Shown here: in pieces, positions 1 to 9,532 of the stretch | How positions within the stretch are numbered: the first letter of the stretch is position 1 | Layout: the number at the start of each line of letters is the position of its first letter | Source: Chloroflexota bacterium | GTDB taxonomy: Bacteria > Chloroflexota > Limnocylindria > Limnocylindrales > CSP1-4 | Direction of reading: 5' to 3' | DNA length: 32,168 nt | Assembly: GCA_005882635.1 (NCBI GenBank) | Contig: VBFG01000121.1 | Span: forward strand, 1-32,168 | The notes under the pieces: generated by a model | Database searches by the model: none | The model's input: only the letters and a program-made list of their open reading frames with translations | Told to the model about the DNA's origin: nothing | Translations under genes and position numbers: made by a program

Positions 1-621
<621 letters not shown>

Positions 622-629
622 GGCCGGCA

Positions 630-635
630 ATCCTA
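630..635 (-). promoter_or_regulatory. Candidate -10 element for a leaderless moaA transcript
   Basis: TAGGAT on the minus strand with 8 nt between it and the moaA ATG, which would place transcription start at or next to the start codon. No convincing -35 is seen. It is supported mainly by five other genes here with the same geometry. Confidence 0.45.
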
Positions 636-740
636 CCGCGGGCTCGTCTTCGAGCACGGCGGGCCCCTTCGGGGACCGTGGCGACGGTTCCGCGACGGGG
701 GTTGCCGGCCCGCACCGCGACGAGGGTCAGCCCGGACGGC

Positions 741-768
741 GGTACCACCGGCCGGCGCCGCTGGTACC
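741..768. promoter_or_regulatory. Strong hairpin / inverted repeat in the moaA to coiled-coil gene divergent region
   Basis: The arms are GGTACCA and TGGTACC (7 bp), then one C-C mismatch, then CGGC paired with GCCG, closing on a CGGC tetraloop: 11 pairs in 28 nt. No T-run follows on either strand, so it is not a standard intrinsic terminator. It lies 93 nt upstream of the coiled-coil gene start and about 120 nt upstream of moaA. It could be an operator or a leader structure. The rest of 622-861 holds a second small stem at about 663-675 (CCCC-TTC-GGGG) and no gene that I can support. Confidence 0.4.
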
Positions 769-861
769 TCTAGCGGACTCCATCACACCCACCACCCTCG
801 ACCAGAATGCGGCCAAGCCCTGGAGCCCCCTGTAACCGCCACCTGGAGAGGCACACGACGC

Positions 862-2436
862 ATGGCCACGACCGACGCACGAAGCGGATTCCGGCTTCCG
901 TGGAGCTCTGACCGTCCGACCGAGACCGACGACTCCACGGTCGAGAACGCCACGGCCGACGCCGGTGACGCGACCTGGGCGCCCGACGCCGGCGTCAGCA
1001 GCGACGCCGTCGCCGATCCCGGGGCGGAGACGCACGCGGCCACGGACGGACCGGCCGACGCCCACGTCAAGATGGAGCCGGTCGCCGCGGCGCCAACCCC
1101 GGTCGCCGGCAAGAAGCCGAACAAGTTCCTCGCCGACCTGACGAAGGCGATGCAGGCCGCCGCCGAAGAGGCCCGCGGCCGGGCGCTGAGCCAGCTCCAG
1201 ACCGACGCCAAGACGCATGTCGAGTCCATCCATGGCCGGTCCGCGACCGAGTCCGCCGACCTCCGACGCGCGGCCGACGACGACGTCGCCGCGATTCGCG
1301 AATGGTCGAAGGCCGAGATTGCCCGGATCCGCGAGGAGACCGAGCAGAAGATCACCGCCCGCAAGAGCCGCCTCGAGACGGAGATCGAGCAGCATGCCGG
1401 CGTGATCGAGCGCGAGATCGAAGCCGTCCAGGGGATGGTCGGCACGTTCGAGGGCCAGATGGCGACGTTCTTCGAGCGACTCCTCGCCGAGGAGGACCCA
1501 AGCCGCTTCGCGGCCATGGCCGAGAACGTCCCGGAGCCGCCGACCTTCGAGGACCTGTCGGCCCTCGTCTCGACCCCGGTCGAGACATCCCGCGAGACCG
1601 ACGAGATCGCGCCCGAGGCCACCGAGGTGACCGAGGCCCCCGAGCCGGTCGAGGCCGACGAGGCTGTCGAGGCGACTGCCGACCAGGTCGACGGGACCGC
1701 TGAGACGGCGGCCGAGGCCACGACGGCCGAGGACACGACGGCCCAGACGACCGACGGCGAGCAGACGGTCGACGCCGAGATGGACCCCGACTCGGTCGGC
1801 CTCATCGGCGTCGGCGAGGGCGTCGACGGCGACAGCGACATGGATCGCGAGGCGGCGTTCGCCGCCATCCAGGCTGCTGCCGAGGCGGCCGCCAGCGCCG
1901 AGGTCGCAGCCGACGCCGCCGCACGCGCGGAGGCCGTGGCCGACGTCGCGATCGAGATCATGGGCAACCACGAGGGTGAGGCAGAGGACGACGCCGACCC
2001 CCGCCTGACGGCGCTCGGCATGTCGCCCGACTATGACGCGGCGGAGGCCGAGGCCCTCGCCACGGCCGATGCGTCCGACGGCGAGGAGATCCCGACGATC
2101 GGTGACGACGCCCTCGCGGCGCGTCTGGCCGGCCTGGTCCCGTCGAAGGGCAAGGGTGCCTCCGGAGAGGGTACGTCGACCCAGGTCGTCGTCGTGGGCC
2201 TCGTCAGCGTCGCCAGCATCGCCAGCTTCAAGCGGCACCTTGGCCGGGTCTCGGGTGTGCAATCGGTCGGGGTGTCGTCCGGGCCGGATGGCGAGTTCAT
2301 CTTCACGGTCAGCCATTCCGGCGACACGTCGCTCCGCGACGCGATCCCGTCGCTTCCGAGCTTCCAGGCTCGGGTGACGAGCACGGCCGACGGCGCGATC
2401 CACGTCACGGCGCACGACCCGGAGGCGGACGCCTAG
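862..2436 (+). CDS. Acidic coiled-coil protein with C-terminal ferredoxin-like domain, partner candidate of the MinD-like ATPase
   Basis: Not a named family; 524 residues from ATG 862, chosen because GGAGAGG lies about 10 nt upstream, whereas the open frame further 5' has no such signal. Residues 1-85 are disordered and acidic, opening with RSGFRLPW at 7-14. Residues about 87-222 form a charged helical coiled coil (KFLADLTKAMQAAAEEARG through FFERLLAEE). Residues about 225-430 are a very acidic Ala/Glu/Asp/Thr linker. Residues about 437-518 are a compact alternating strand-helix domain (VVVVGLVSVASIASFKRHL, then GVQSVGVSS) that looks like a ferredoxin-like fold. It lies 51 nt upstream of the ATPase gene and is probably cotranscribed. 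By analogy with ParA/MinD systems it may be the adaptor or cargo protein; this is inference. The RSGFRL hexapeptide recurs at the ATPase C-terminus. Confidence 0.8.
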   Translation: MATTDARSGFRLPWSSDRPTETDDSTVENATADAGDATWAPDAGVSSDAVADPGAETHAATDGPADAHVKMEPVAAAPTPVAGKKPNKFLADLTKAMQAAAEEARGRALSQLQTDAKTHVESIHGRSATESADLRRAADDDVAAIREWSKAEIARIREETEQKITARKSRLETEIEQHAGVIEREIEAVQGMVGTFEGQMATFFERLLAEEDPSRFAAMAENVPEPPTFEDLSALVSTPVETSRETDEIAPEATEVTEAPEPVEADEAVEATADQVDGTAETAAEATTAEDTTAQTTDGEQTVDAEMDPDSVGLIGVGEGVDGDSDMDREAAFAAIQAAAEAAASAEVAADAAARAEAVADVAIEIMGNHEGEAEDDADPRLTALGMSPDYDAAEAEALATADASDGEEIPTIGDDALAARLAGLVPSKGKGASGEGTSTQVVVVGLVSVASIASFKRHLGRVSGVQSVGVSSGPDGEFIFTVSHSGDTSLRDAIPSLPSFQARVTSTADGAIHVTAHDPEADA

Positions 2437-2487
2437 GCGGCCGCGGGCCGGCTCAGCGTCCCCACCGCGTCCGCATCGGAGGAACAC

Positions 2488-3723
2488 GTGGCCCGCCCCG
2501 CGATCGTCGTCGCCCTTCCGGTCACGGAGCGCAAGATCGTCGCCGACGAATTGCGCTCCGCTGGATTCGAGGCGATCCAGATCGGCGCGCCCGACGAGCT
2601 CGAGGCGCTGCTCGAGCACCGCCGCGACATCGCGGTGGCGATCCTCGACGGCGAGACGGATCTCGACACCTCGCTCGAGTACTACGGGCTCCTCCACGAG
2701 CGGTCGCACAAGATCCCGGCGCTGATGGTCATGTCGCCGAGCGCGATGGACCGGATGTTCAGCCCGTCTTCGGCCGACGAGTTCTTCAGCCGGCCGTACA
2801 CGGCAGATTCGATCCGGTGGCGCATCGAGGCGATGTGCATCCGGTCGATGACCGTCGACGATGGCTCCGGGCCGATCATCCAGAGCGGCTCGCTCGAGAT
2901 GGGCGACTGGTCGCGGCGGGCGACCGTGCTCGCGATCTTCAACCCGAAGGGCGGGGTCGGGAAGACGACGATCGCGACGAACCTCGGGTCGGCGCTCCAG
3001 CTCCACCGCGGGCAGAAGGTGCTGCTGATCGACGCCGATACGGTGACGGGCCACGTCACGACGTCACTGGGCCTCGAGCAGGTCCGGACCGTTGCCGACA
3101 GCTGGAACGACCAGGCCGACGGCGGGCCGGTGGAGAGCCTGACGGAGCTCGCGGCGCCCCATCCGTCGGGGCTGTCGGTCGTCGCCCTGACGTCGTCGCC
3201 GCTGAACACCGAGATCCTCGAGCCGTCGAGGGTCGCCGACTCGATCGCGACCGCTCGGCCCATGTACGACTTCATCGTCGTCGACCTCCACCCGTCGTAC
3301 AGCTCGCTGAACTTGGCGATCTTCGAGAAGGCCGACCGGATCCTCGTCCCGGTGACGCCGGACGTGCCGGCCCTTCGCGCCGCGGTCCAGCTGCGGGACG
3401 TCGCGATCGAGGTCGGCCTGCAGGACCGGCTGGCGCTGATCGTGAACCGGGCCAACAGCGGCGTGTCGGTCGCCGACATGGAGCGCACGGTCGGGATGGG
3501 CGCGTTGGCCCTGATCCGGTCGGGCGGGCTCCTGTTCGTCCGCGCCGCGAACGAAGGCCGGACGGTCATCGAGATGTATCCGCGGGAGCGGATCACCGAG
3601 GACTTCGACGCCCTCGCCGATCGCCTCGTCCGGACCCACGTCCCCGAGGCGTCCCCGGCGGACACCCCGCAGCGATCGGGCTTCCGCCTGTTCGGCCGCT
3701 CGAAGGAGCCGGCCCGAGCCTAG
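2488..3723 (+). CDS. CpaE/TadZ-type ParA/MinD ATPase with degenerate receiver domain
   Basis: A P-loop positioning ATPase of 411 residues, starting at GTG 2488 with a strong GGAGGAA Shine-Dalgarno at 2478-2484. Residues 1-115 resemble a response-regulator receiver: D54 sits in AILDGETD, but the acidic pocket is poor and the conserved lysine is replaced (FFSRPY, R102), so phosphotransfer is doubtful, as in TadZ/CpaE. Residues 145-390 are the ATPase, with deviant Walker A KGGVGKTT (154-161), LLIDADTVTGH (Walker A') and FIVVDLHPSY (Walker B). The C-terminus, RSGFRLFGRSKE (396-407), resembles the short amphipathic membrane-targeting tail of MinD. Known relatives localise type IV/Tad pili; no pilus gene is present in this window, so the cargo may differ. 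The coiled-coil gene directly upstream is the obvious partner. Confidence 0.88.
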   Translation: MARPAIVVALPVTERKIVADELRSAGFEAIQIGAPDELEALLEHRRDIAVAILDGETDLDTSLEYYGLLHERSHKIPALMVMSPSAMDRMFSPSSADEFFSRPYTADSIRWRIEAMCIRSMTVDDGSGPIIQSGSLEMGDWSRRATVLAIFNPKGGVGKTTIATNLGSALQLHRGQKVLLIDADTVTGHVTTSLGLEQVRTVADSWNDQADGGPVESLTELAAPHPSGLSVVALTSSPLNTEILEPSRVADSIATARPMYDFIVVDLHPSYSSLNLAIFEKADRILVPVTPDVPALRAAVQLRDVAIEVGLQDRLALIVNRANSGVSVADMERTVGMGALALIRSGGLLFVRAANEGRTVIEMYPRERITEDFDALADRLVRTHVPEASPADTPQRSGFRLFGRSKEPARA

Positions 3724-3776
3724 TCCGGCCTCGCGGCTGGCCCCGTGGGACGACCTCGCGCCGGCTCGTGTCGCCG

Positions 3777-3791
3777 ATGGCTCTGGGCCAT
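3777..3791 (+). repeat. 15-bp inverted-repeat unit, copy 1 (ATGGCTCTGGGCCAT)
   Basis: Arms ATGGC and GCCAT around a 5-nt centre. Copies 2 and 3 differ only in the centre and in the last base. Confidence 0.75.
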
Positions 3792-3816
3792 GCAAGCGCG
3801 GCCAGTCGTCTCAGCC

Positions 3817-3831
3817 ATGGCTGTCGGCCAT
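3817..3831 (+). repeat. 15-bp inverted-repeat unit, copy 2 (ATGGCTGTCGGCCAT)
   Basis: Starts 40 bp after copy 1 and is preceded by GCC, making the self-complementary GCCATGGC at its left edge. The following CCGCAGC resembles CCGTTGC just before copy 3. Confidence 0.75.
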
Positions 3832-3900
3832 CCGCAGCACGACACCCGTCGACCGCCACGCTCGCGGCAGCCTGGCGACGCGGGGCTGGCCATCCGTTGC

Positions 3901-3915
3901 ATGGCTGTGGGCCAG
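3901..3915 (+). repeat. 15-bp inverted-repeat unit, copy 3 (ATGGCTGTGGGCCAG)
   Basis: Starts 84 bp after copy 2. The final T is G, which shortens the right arm. A further half-site GGCCAT lies at 3889-3894, just upstream. Confidence 0.7.
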
Positions 3916-4069
3916 ATTCGAGAAGCGGCTAGCAATGCCCGCCCGCGTCTACCCGGGTGTGGCTCGGTTCCACATACGCTCGGCGCTTCATCCTGGGCGT
4001 GGCCGAGACACACATCCGTCACGTGCGCGGGTGGCGCCGTGCACGCCGCCCTGCGCCATTGACCCGGAC

Positions 4070-4088
4070 GTCCCACGATTCGTGGGAC
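4070..4088. repeat. Perfect 19-bp palindrome GTCCCACGATTCGTGGGAC
   Basis: Nine-base arms around one central T. As RNA it would make an 8-bp stem with an ATT loop. A further CCCACGAA half-copy lies at 4092-4099. It is 53 nt beyond the stop codon of the minus-strand gene and about 350 nt beyond the plus-strand ATPase. No T-tract follows, so an operator or a processing hairpin are both open. Confidence 0.6.
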
Positions 4089-4140
4089 ACACCCACGAAC
4101 GAGAAGCTGCGTTACGAAGAGGCCGGTCGGCCAGGCAACC

Positions 4141-4803
4141 TTACGATCGATCCTGCCAGGTGATGCCGCCGAGGGGCTTCCCCGGCAGCTTCTGCGCCTT
4201 GAGCCCGGTCCGCTTGTCGACCTGCTCCACACCGCGCAGATAGAAGCGGTTCACCAGCACGGTCTCGACGTCCGGGTCGCCGACCCGCTGATCGCCGTAC
4301 CAGGCGACGGCGTCGACGACGGCGACGAACATCTCGGTCGCCCGATCGAGCAACCGGTCCGGCTCGGAGCCCGGATGGAGGAAGACCGTCCCGACGACCC
4401 GGAACGGCGGCGCCTCGAGGGCGACGTCGTAGGACACCTTGTGGACCCGATGAGCGGCGCGCTCGTCGTCGCTCAGCTCGGGGAGGGAGCCCTCGCCGGC
4501 GAGGACCAGGATCAGGTCGTACGGATCGACGCTCCGCAGTCCGGGCGCGTCGGCCAGCGGCGCCGACCCGTCGAGGGGCGCCCACTTGACATCGTGGATC
4601 GCGATCGACTCGCGACGGTTCAGCGCGTCCGACAGGCGGCCGTCGATGTCCATCCGCCCGATGAGCCGCCATTCCTCGGTGATGCCATCGAACGCGATGC
4701 CGGAGCGCACAGCCCGCGGCGGGCTTGCTGCTGCCGGCGCCGACGCGGCGGTGACGGTCCCCTTCTTCTCGGCCTTCCTTCGACGGAGGAAGTTCAGTGG
4801 CAC
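4141..4803 (-). CDS. Small conserved-looking protein of unknown function, cotranscribed with acsA
   Basis: I do not recognise this 220-residue protein. It starts at GTG 4803 with AGGGAG about 6 nt upstream, only 19 nt after the acsA stop, so it is almost certainly the second gene of an acsA operon. The N-terminus is strongly basic (MPLNFLRRRKAEKKG), followed by a low-complexity Ala/Pro stretch to about residue 33. The remainder is a single alpha/beta domain with GRMDIDGRLSDALNRRES (about 49-66), a YDLILVL strand and VVGTVFLHPGSEP. No signal peptide, membrane helix or catalytic motif is apparent. The basic N-terminus could contact membrane or nucleic acid, but this is speculation. Confidence 0.8.
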   Translation of the reverse strand: MPLNFLRRRKAEKKGTVTAASAPAAASPPRAVRSGIAFDGITEEWRLIGRMDIDGRLSDALNRRESIAIHDVKWAPLDGSAPLADAPGLRSVDPYDLILVLAGEGSLPELSDDERAAHRVHKVSYDVALEAPPFRVVGTVFLHPGSEPDRLLDRATEMFVAVVDAVAWYGDQRVGDPDVETVLVNRFYLRGVEQVDKRTGLKAQKLPGKPLGGITWQDRS

Positions 4804-4822
4804 GCGGCTCCCTTCGTCCCGG

Positions 4823-6790
<1,968 letters not shown>

Positions 6791-6867
6791 GTGGGCTTCT
6801 CCTGCCTGGATGTGCGGTCGTGCCAGAGTGGACCGGACGCGCAGCGGGTCACGGGCTGGGTTCGGCC

Positions 6868-6873
6868 ATTCTA
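6868..6873 (-). promoter_or_regulatory. Possible -10 element for acsA (TAGAAT)
   Basis: TAGAAT on the minus strand, 77 nt from the acsA GTG. A TTGCCC lies upstream but at only 14-nt spacing, so no good -35 is assigned. Confidence 0.3.
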
Positions 6874-6931
6874 CGCGGGCTGCTCCCGGGCAACGGTCGG
6901 CGCCATGAGGGCGGACGGGGCGTCGGTCAGG

Positions 6932-8443
6932 TCAATCTTCGAGGGGGATCGAGACGCGATACACACCGTCTGAGCGAAAGCCCGTGAAGATCGCCCGATG
7001 TCCGTCGAAGACGGGCCGCCCGACACCTGCATATGGAGGCCCGATGCGATCGTCGACGATCGGGCGCCAGCCACCGGCAACTCGCGCGACGGCTGCAATG
7101 TGTGCGCCATCAGGGCTGATGACAAACCCTTCGCCGGGCGCGATCTCGACGGGCTCATCCAGCGGTGGGCCAGCGTTTCCGTCGAAGACGATTCGGAACT
7201 GCCCGGCAGCCTTGGTCACGTAGGCCAACCGTCCCGTCGAACCAAACCGCGGCGGAGAGACCAACTCATAGGGTGGACCCGCGACGCCATCGACGACCAT
7301 GTGGTGGTCCTTCGAGCGCCTCGCCGCGAAGGCGACGTGGGCGCTGTCCGGACTGAAGTGGGCCGTACTCGTGAACTCGTCCCAGGCGTCACCGACTGGC
7401 GAGCCATCGACGATGGCCCGACCCGTGGTCCGGAACCGGCTGAGGATGCCGGATCCCCTGTCGATCGCCAGGTAGGCGACCCGCCTGGAGTCTGGACTGA
7501 ACTCGACGTTCCCCCACAGGTCCGAGTGATCGACGCTCTCGTGACCGTCGACAACGACGGTGAGGCGACGGCCGGGACGATAGGCCGCGTAGGCCACACG
7601 ACGCGAATCCGGACTGAATACGGGCGGGCCGACCTGCTCGAACGTGGGACCCCGCCGGTCGTCGACAACCGCCGCGACTCCCCCGTCGATTCGAGCGACA
7701 TACGCGAACCGCAGGCCGTCGGGGCTGAACGTCGGCGCGTTCGCATCGATGATCGGCGGACCAGGGATCCCGTCGACCACGAACCGGAACTGACCACCGT
7801 CGATGAGCCCGTACGCGAGCCGGCCAGCGTGACTGAACTGGATTCCGTCGCGACTCGCCGAGATGCCGTCGGCCTCGACGATTGCGACCCCGTCGACGAT
7901 GAGCCACTGACGGTACCCGACTCCTGAATCCTTCGGCGTGAGTTCCCGATTCTCGGCCACGAACGCCATCCGTTGTCCGTCCCGAGCGAAGACCGGCCGG
8001 ATCGGCGCGACGCGCCACGAACCCTGAATCTCGCCGTCCAGGATCAGGACCGGGACGCCCTCGACGTAGGCGCCGAACGCGACGTGCCCTCCGGTGGGAT
8101 CGAACGTCGGGGGGACCGATCTTGTCATGCCGTCGTAGGGACCGGCCTCGGTCCCGTCGATCCCGACGAAGAACCGGCCTGCTCGGTCCCCGTAATAGGC
8201 CACCCGTCGGTCGTCCAGGCTCCAGACCAGCAGCTCGCCGCTCTGCTGTTCGAGTACCCGCTCGAATGGCTCGCCGGCGATGCCGTCCCAGACGAAACGA
8301 ACCCGCTTGTCGGGTAGCTCGTCGAACCAGAAGACGTGCGCGCCGTCGCCGGTGGTGTCGATTCGACCGGTCGGCGACCTCGCCAACCGACGGTCTTCGT
8401 CCCACGCACCCGACAGCGCAGCCGCGCCTGTTACAACGCCCAT
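6932..8443 (-). CDS. WD40/PD40-like beta-propeller protein built of VDG..GPP repeats
   Basis: Function unknown; 503 residues from ATG 8443 (weak GGGAG upstream; an in-frame GTG at 8449 is possible). The sequence is about ten repeats of roughly 40 residues, each pairing a strand ending VVDG..GPP(Y/F) with a strand PxFSPDGxRxAYVA, as in VVDGIPGPPI...PTFSPDGLRFAYVA and VVDGVAGPPYELVSPPRF. This is the pattern of TolB/WD40-like propellers, but with an invariant VDGxxGPP turn. No signal peptide, lipobox or transmembrane helix is seen, so it is predicted cytoplasmic unless the start is wrong. By eye the gene is less GC-rich and uses more A/T-ending codons than its neighbours, a possible sign of separate origin. 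It ends 141 nt before the acsA start. Confidence 0.78.
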   Translation of the reverse strand: MGVVTGAAALSGAWDEDRRLARSPTGRIDTTGDGAHVFWFDELPDKRVRFVWDGIAGEPFERVLEQQSGELLVWSLDDRRVAYYGDRAGRFFVGIDGTEAGPYDGMTRSVPPTFDPTGGHVAFGAYVEGVPVLILDGEIQGSWRVAPIRPVFARDGQRMAFVAENRELTPKDSGVGYRQWLIVDGVAIVEADGISASRDGIQFSHAGRLAYGLIDGGQFRFVVDGIPGPPIIDANAPTFSPDGLRFAYVARIDGGVAAVVDDRRGPTFEQVGPPVFSPDSRRVAYAAYRPGRRLTVVVDGHESVDHSDLWGNVEFSPDSRRVAYLAIDRGSGILSRFRTTGRAIVDGSPVGDAWDEFTSTAHFSPDSAHVAFAARRSKDHHMVVDGVAGPPYELVSPPRFGSTGRLAYVTKAAGQFRIVFDGNAGPPLDEPVEIAPGEGFVISPDGAHIAAVARVAGGWRPIVDDRIGPPYAGVGRPVFDGHRAIFTGFRSDGVYRVSIPLED

Positions 8444-8541
8444 CCCCACCCGTGCTCCCGAACCTCGGCACTGTGCCCCGGCGACCTGACGATCACATCT
8501 CACAAGTGTTGCGCGCGCTGCCAAGCCCCAGGCCGCGATTC

Positions 8542-9471
8542 CTACTCGTCGGCGAGGTCGTCCTGGGTCGGGGCGGCGCCGACCGCGACGCCGTCGGTGC
8601 CGTCCGGCTGGGCGACGACGACCTGTGGCGGGCGGGGCAGCTGGATGCCGTTCTTCGCGAGCGCCTGGAGGAGCAGCTTCCGGAACTCGCCGCCGGCCGC
8701 CCACTGCTCGCTGGCCCGGACCGTGCCGAGGATCTTGAGCGTGATCCCGCGCTCCTCGATCGACTCGACCCGCTCGACCCGCGGCGGCTCGAGGATCCGC
8801 CGCTTCCAGACCGGGTCCTGGTGCATCTGCCGGCCGAGCTCGTCGACGACCCCGATCGCCTTGTCGATGTCGGTCCCGAAGGCGACGGTGATGTTCTGGT
8901 TGATCCGGGCCCACGTCCGGGTCCGGTTGCTGGCGACTTTGACCTCGCCGTTCGGAACGGTGTGGACCACGCCGTCGAGGTCGCGCAGCGTCGTCCGCCG
9001 CAGGCTGAAGTCCTCGACCGCGCCGCTGACGCCGGCGATCGACACAACGTCGCCCTTGCTGTACTGGTTCTCGATCAGGATCAGGGTGCCGTTCAGATAG
9101 TCGCGGACGAGGCTCTGGGCGCCGAACCCGACGGCGATCCCGACAATGCCCAGGCCGGCGATCGCCGGTCCGATGTCGAGATCGAGCGCGCCGAGGATCA
9201 TGATCGCCGCGATGAGCAGGACGAAGAACCGGACGACCCGGCCGCCGAGCTCGTCGAGGGTGTCCATCCGCTTCTTGACCTCGACGGCCGACAGCTCCTG
9301 GGCCGTTCCCTCCGTCGCCTCGCGGTCGAGGAGGGCCTTGAGGACGCCGTGGACGATCAGCGTCGAGACGCGGATGGCCACGAGGGCGGCGACGAGGATG
9401 ATGAGGATCCGCACGCCGCCGACGCGCAGCGCCTCGAGGATCGTGCTCAGCGGCGGAGTGTTCGGGTTCAT
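8542..9471 (-). CDS. MscS-family small-conductance mechanosensitive channel
   Basis: A 309-residue inner-membrane channel that opens under membrane tension and releases osmolytes. Three hydrophobic segments are seen, at about 18-38, 80-98 and 103-122; the third is the Gly/Ala-rich pore helix (AGLGIVGIAVGFGAQSLVRD), followed by the conserved beta domain: LIENQYSKGDVV, GVSGAVEDFSLRRTTLRDLDG and VHTVPNGEV. The C-terminal alpha/beta vestibule runs to about residue 285. The start is ATG 9471, without a Shine-Dalgarno sequence but with TACCAT ending 8 nt upstream. It is divergent from the lipoprotein gene (61 nt between starts) and followed by the propeller gene after 98 nt. Confidence 0.95.
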   Translation of the reverse strand: MNPNTPPLSTILEALRVGGVRILIILVAALVAIRVSTLIVHGVLKALLDREATEGTAQELSAVEVKKRMDTLDELGGRVVRFFVLLIAAIMILGALDLDIGPAIAGLGIVGIAVGFGAQSLVRDYLNGTLILIENQYSKGDVVSIAGVSGAVEDFSLRRTTLRDLDGVVHTVPNGEVKVASNRTRTWARINQNITVAFGTDIDKAIGVVDELGRQMHQDPVWKRRILEPPRVERVESIEERGITLKILGTVRASEQWAAGGEFRKLLLQALAKNGIQLPRPPQVVVAQPDGTDGVAVGAAPTQDDLADE

Positions 9472-9479
9472 CGAACGCG

Positions 9480-9485
9480 ATGGTA
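9480..9485 (-). promoter_or_regulatory. Candidate -10 element for a leaderless mscS-type transcript
   Basis: TACCAT on the minus strand, 8 nt from the channel gene ATG; the same hexamer stands 7 nt from the polX ATG. Confidence 0.5.
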
Positions 9486-9532
9486 GCGAGGTTCGAAGTC
9501 ACGCCGACGGTGGCTCCGCCGTCCGACCGGCG

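Larger units (their letters stand above)
3724..4140. other. Intergenic region between convergent genes, holding short inverted repeats
   Basis: 417 nt with no supportable gene; short open frames here lack coding character. It contains three near-identical 15-mers with ATGGC/GCCAT arms (3777-3915), extra GCCAT/ATGGC half-sites between them (including GCCATGGC at 3814-3821), a perfect 9-1-9 palindrome at 4070-4088, and GGCCGGTCGGCC at 4121-4132. It lies downstream of both flanking genes, so terminator or 3'-processing roles are as likely as regulation. Confidence 0.7.

Noticed and set aside
727-3054. Long open frame (775 codons) antisense to the coiled-coil and ATPase genes
   Set aside because: Arg/Gly/Asp-rich translation with no domain; the sense strand has recognisable proteins with ribosome sites. 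High-GC antisense artefact.
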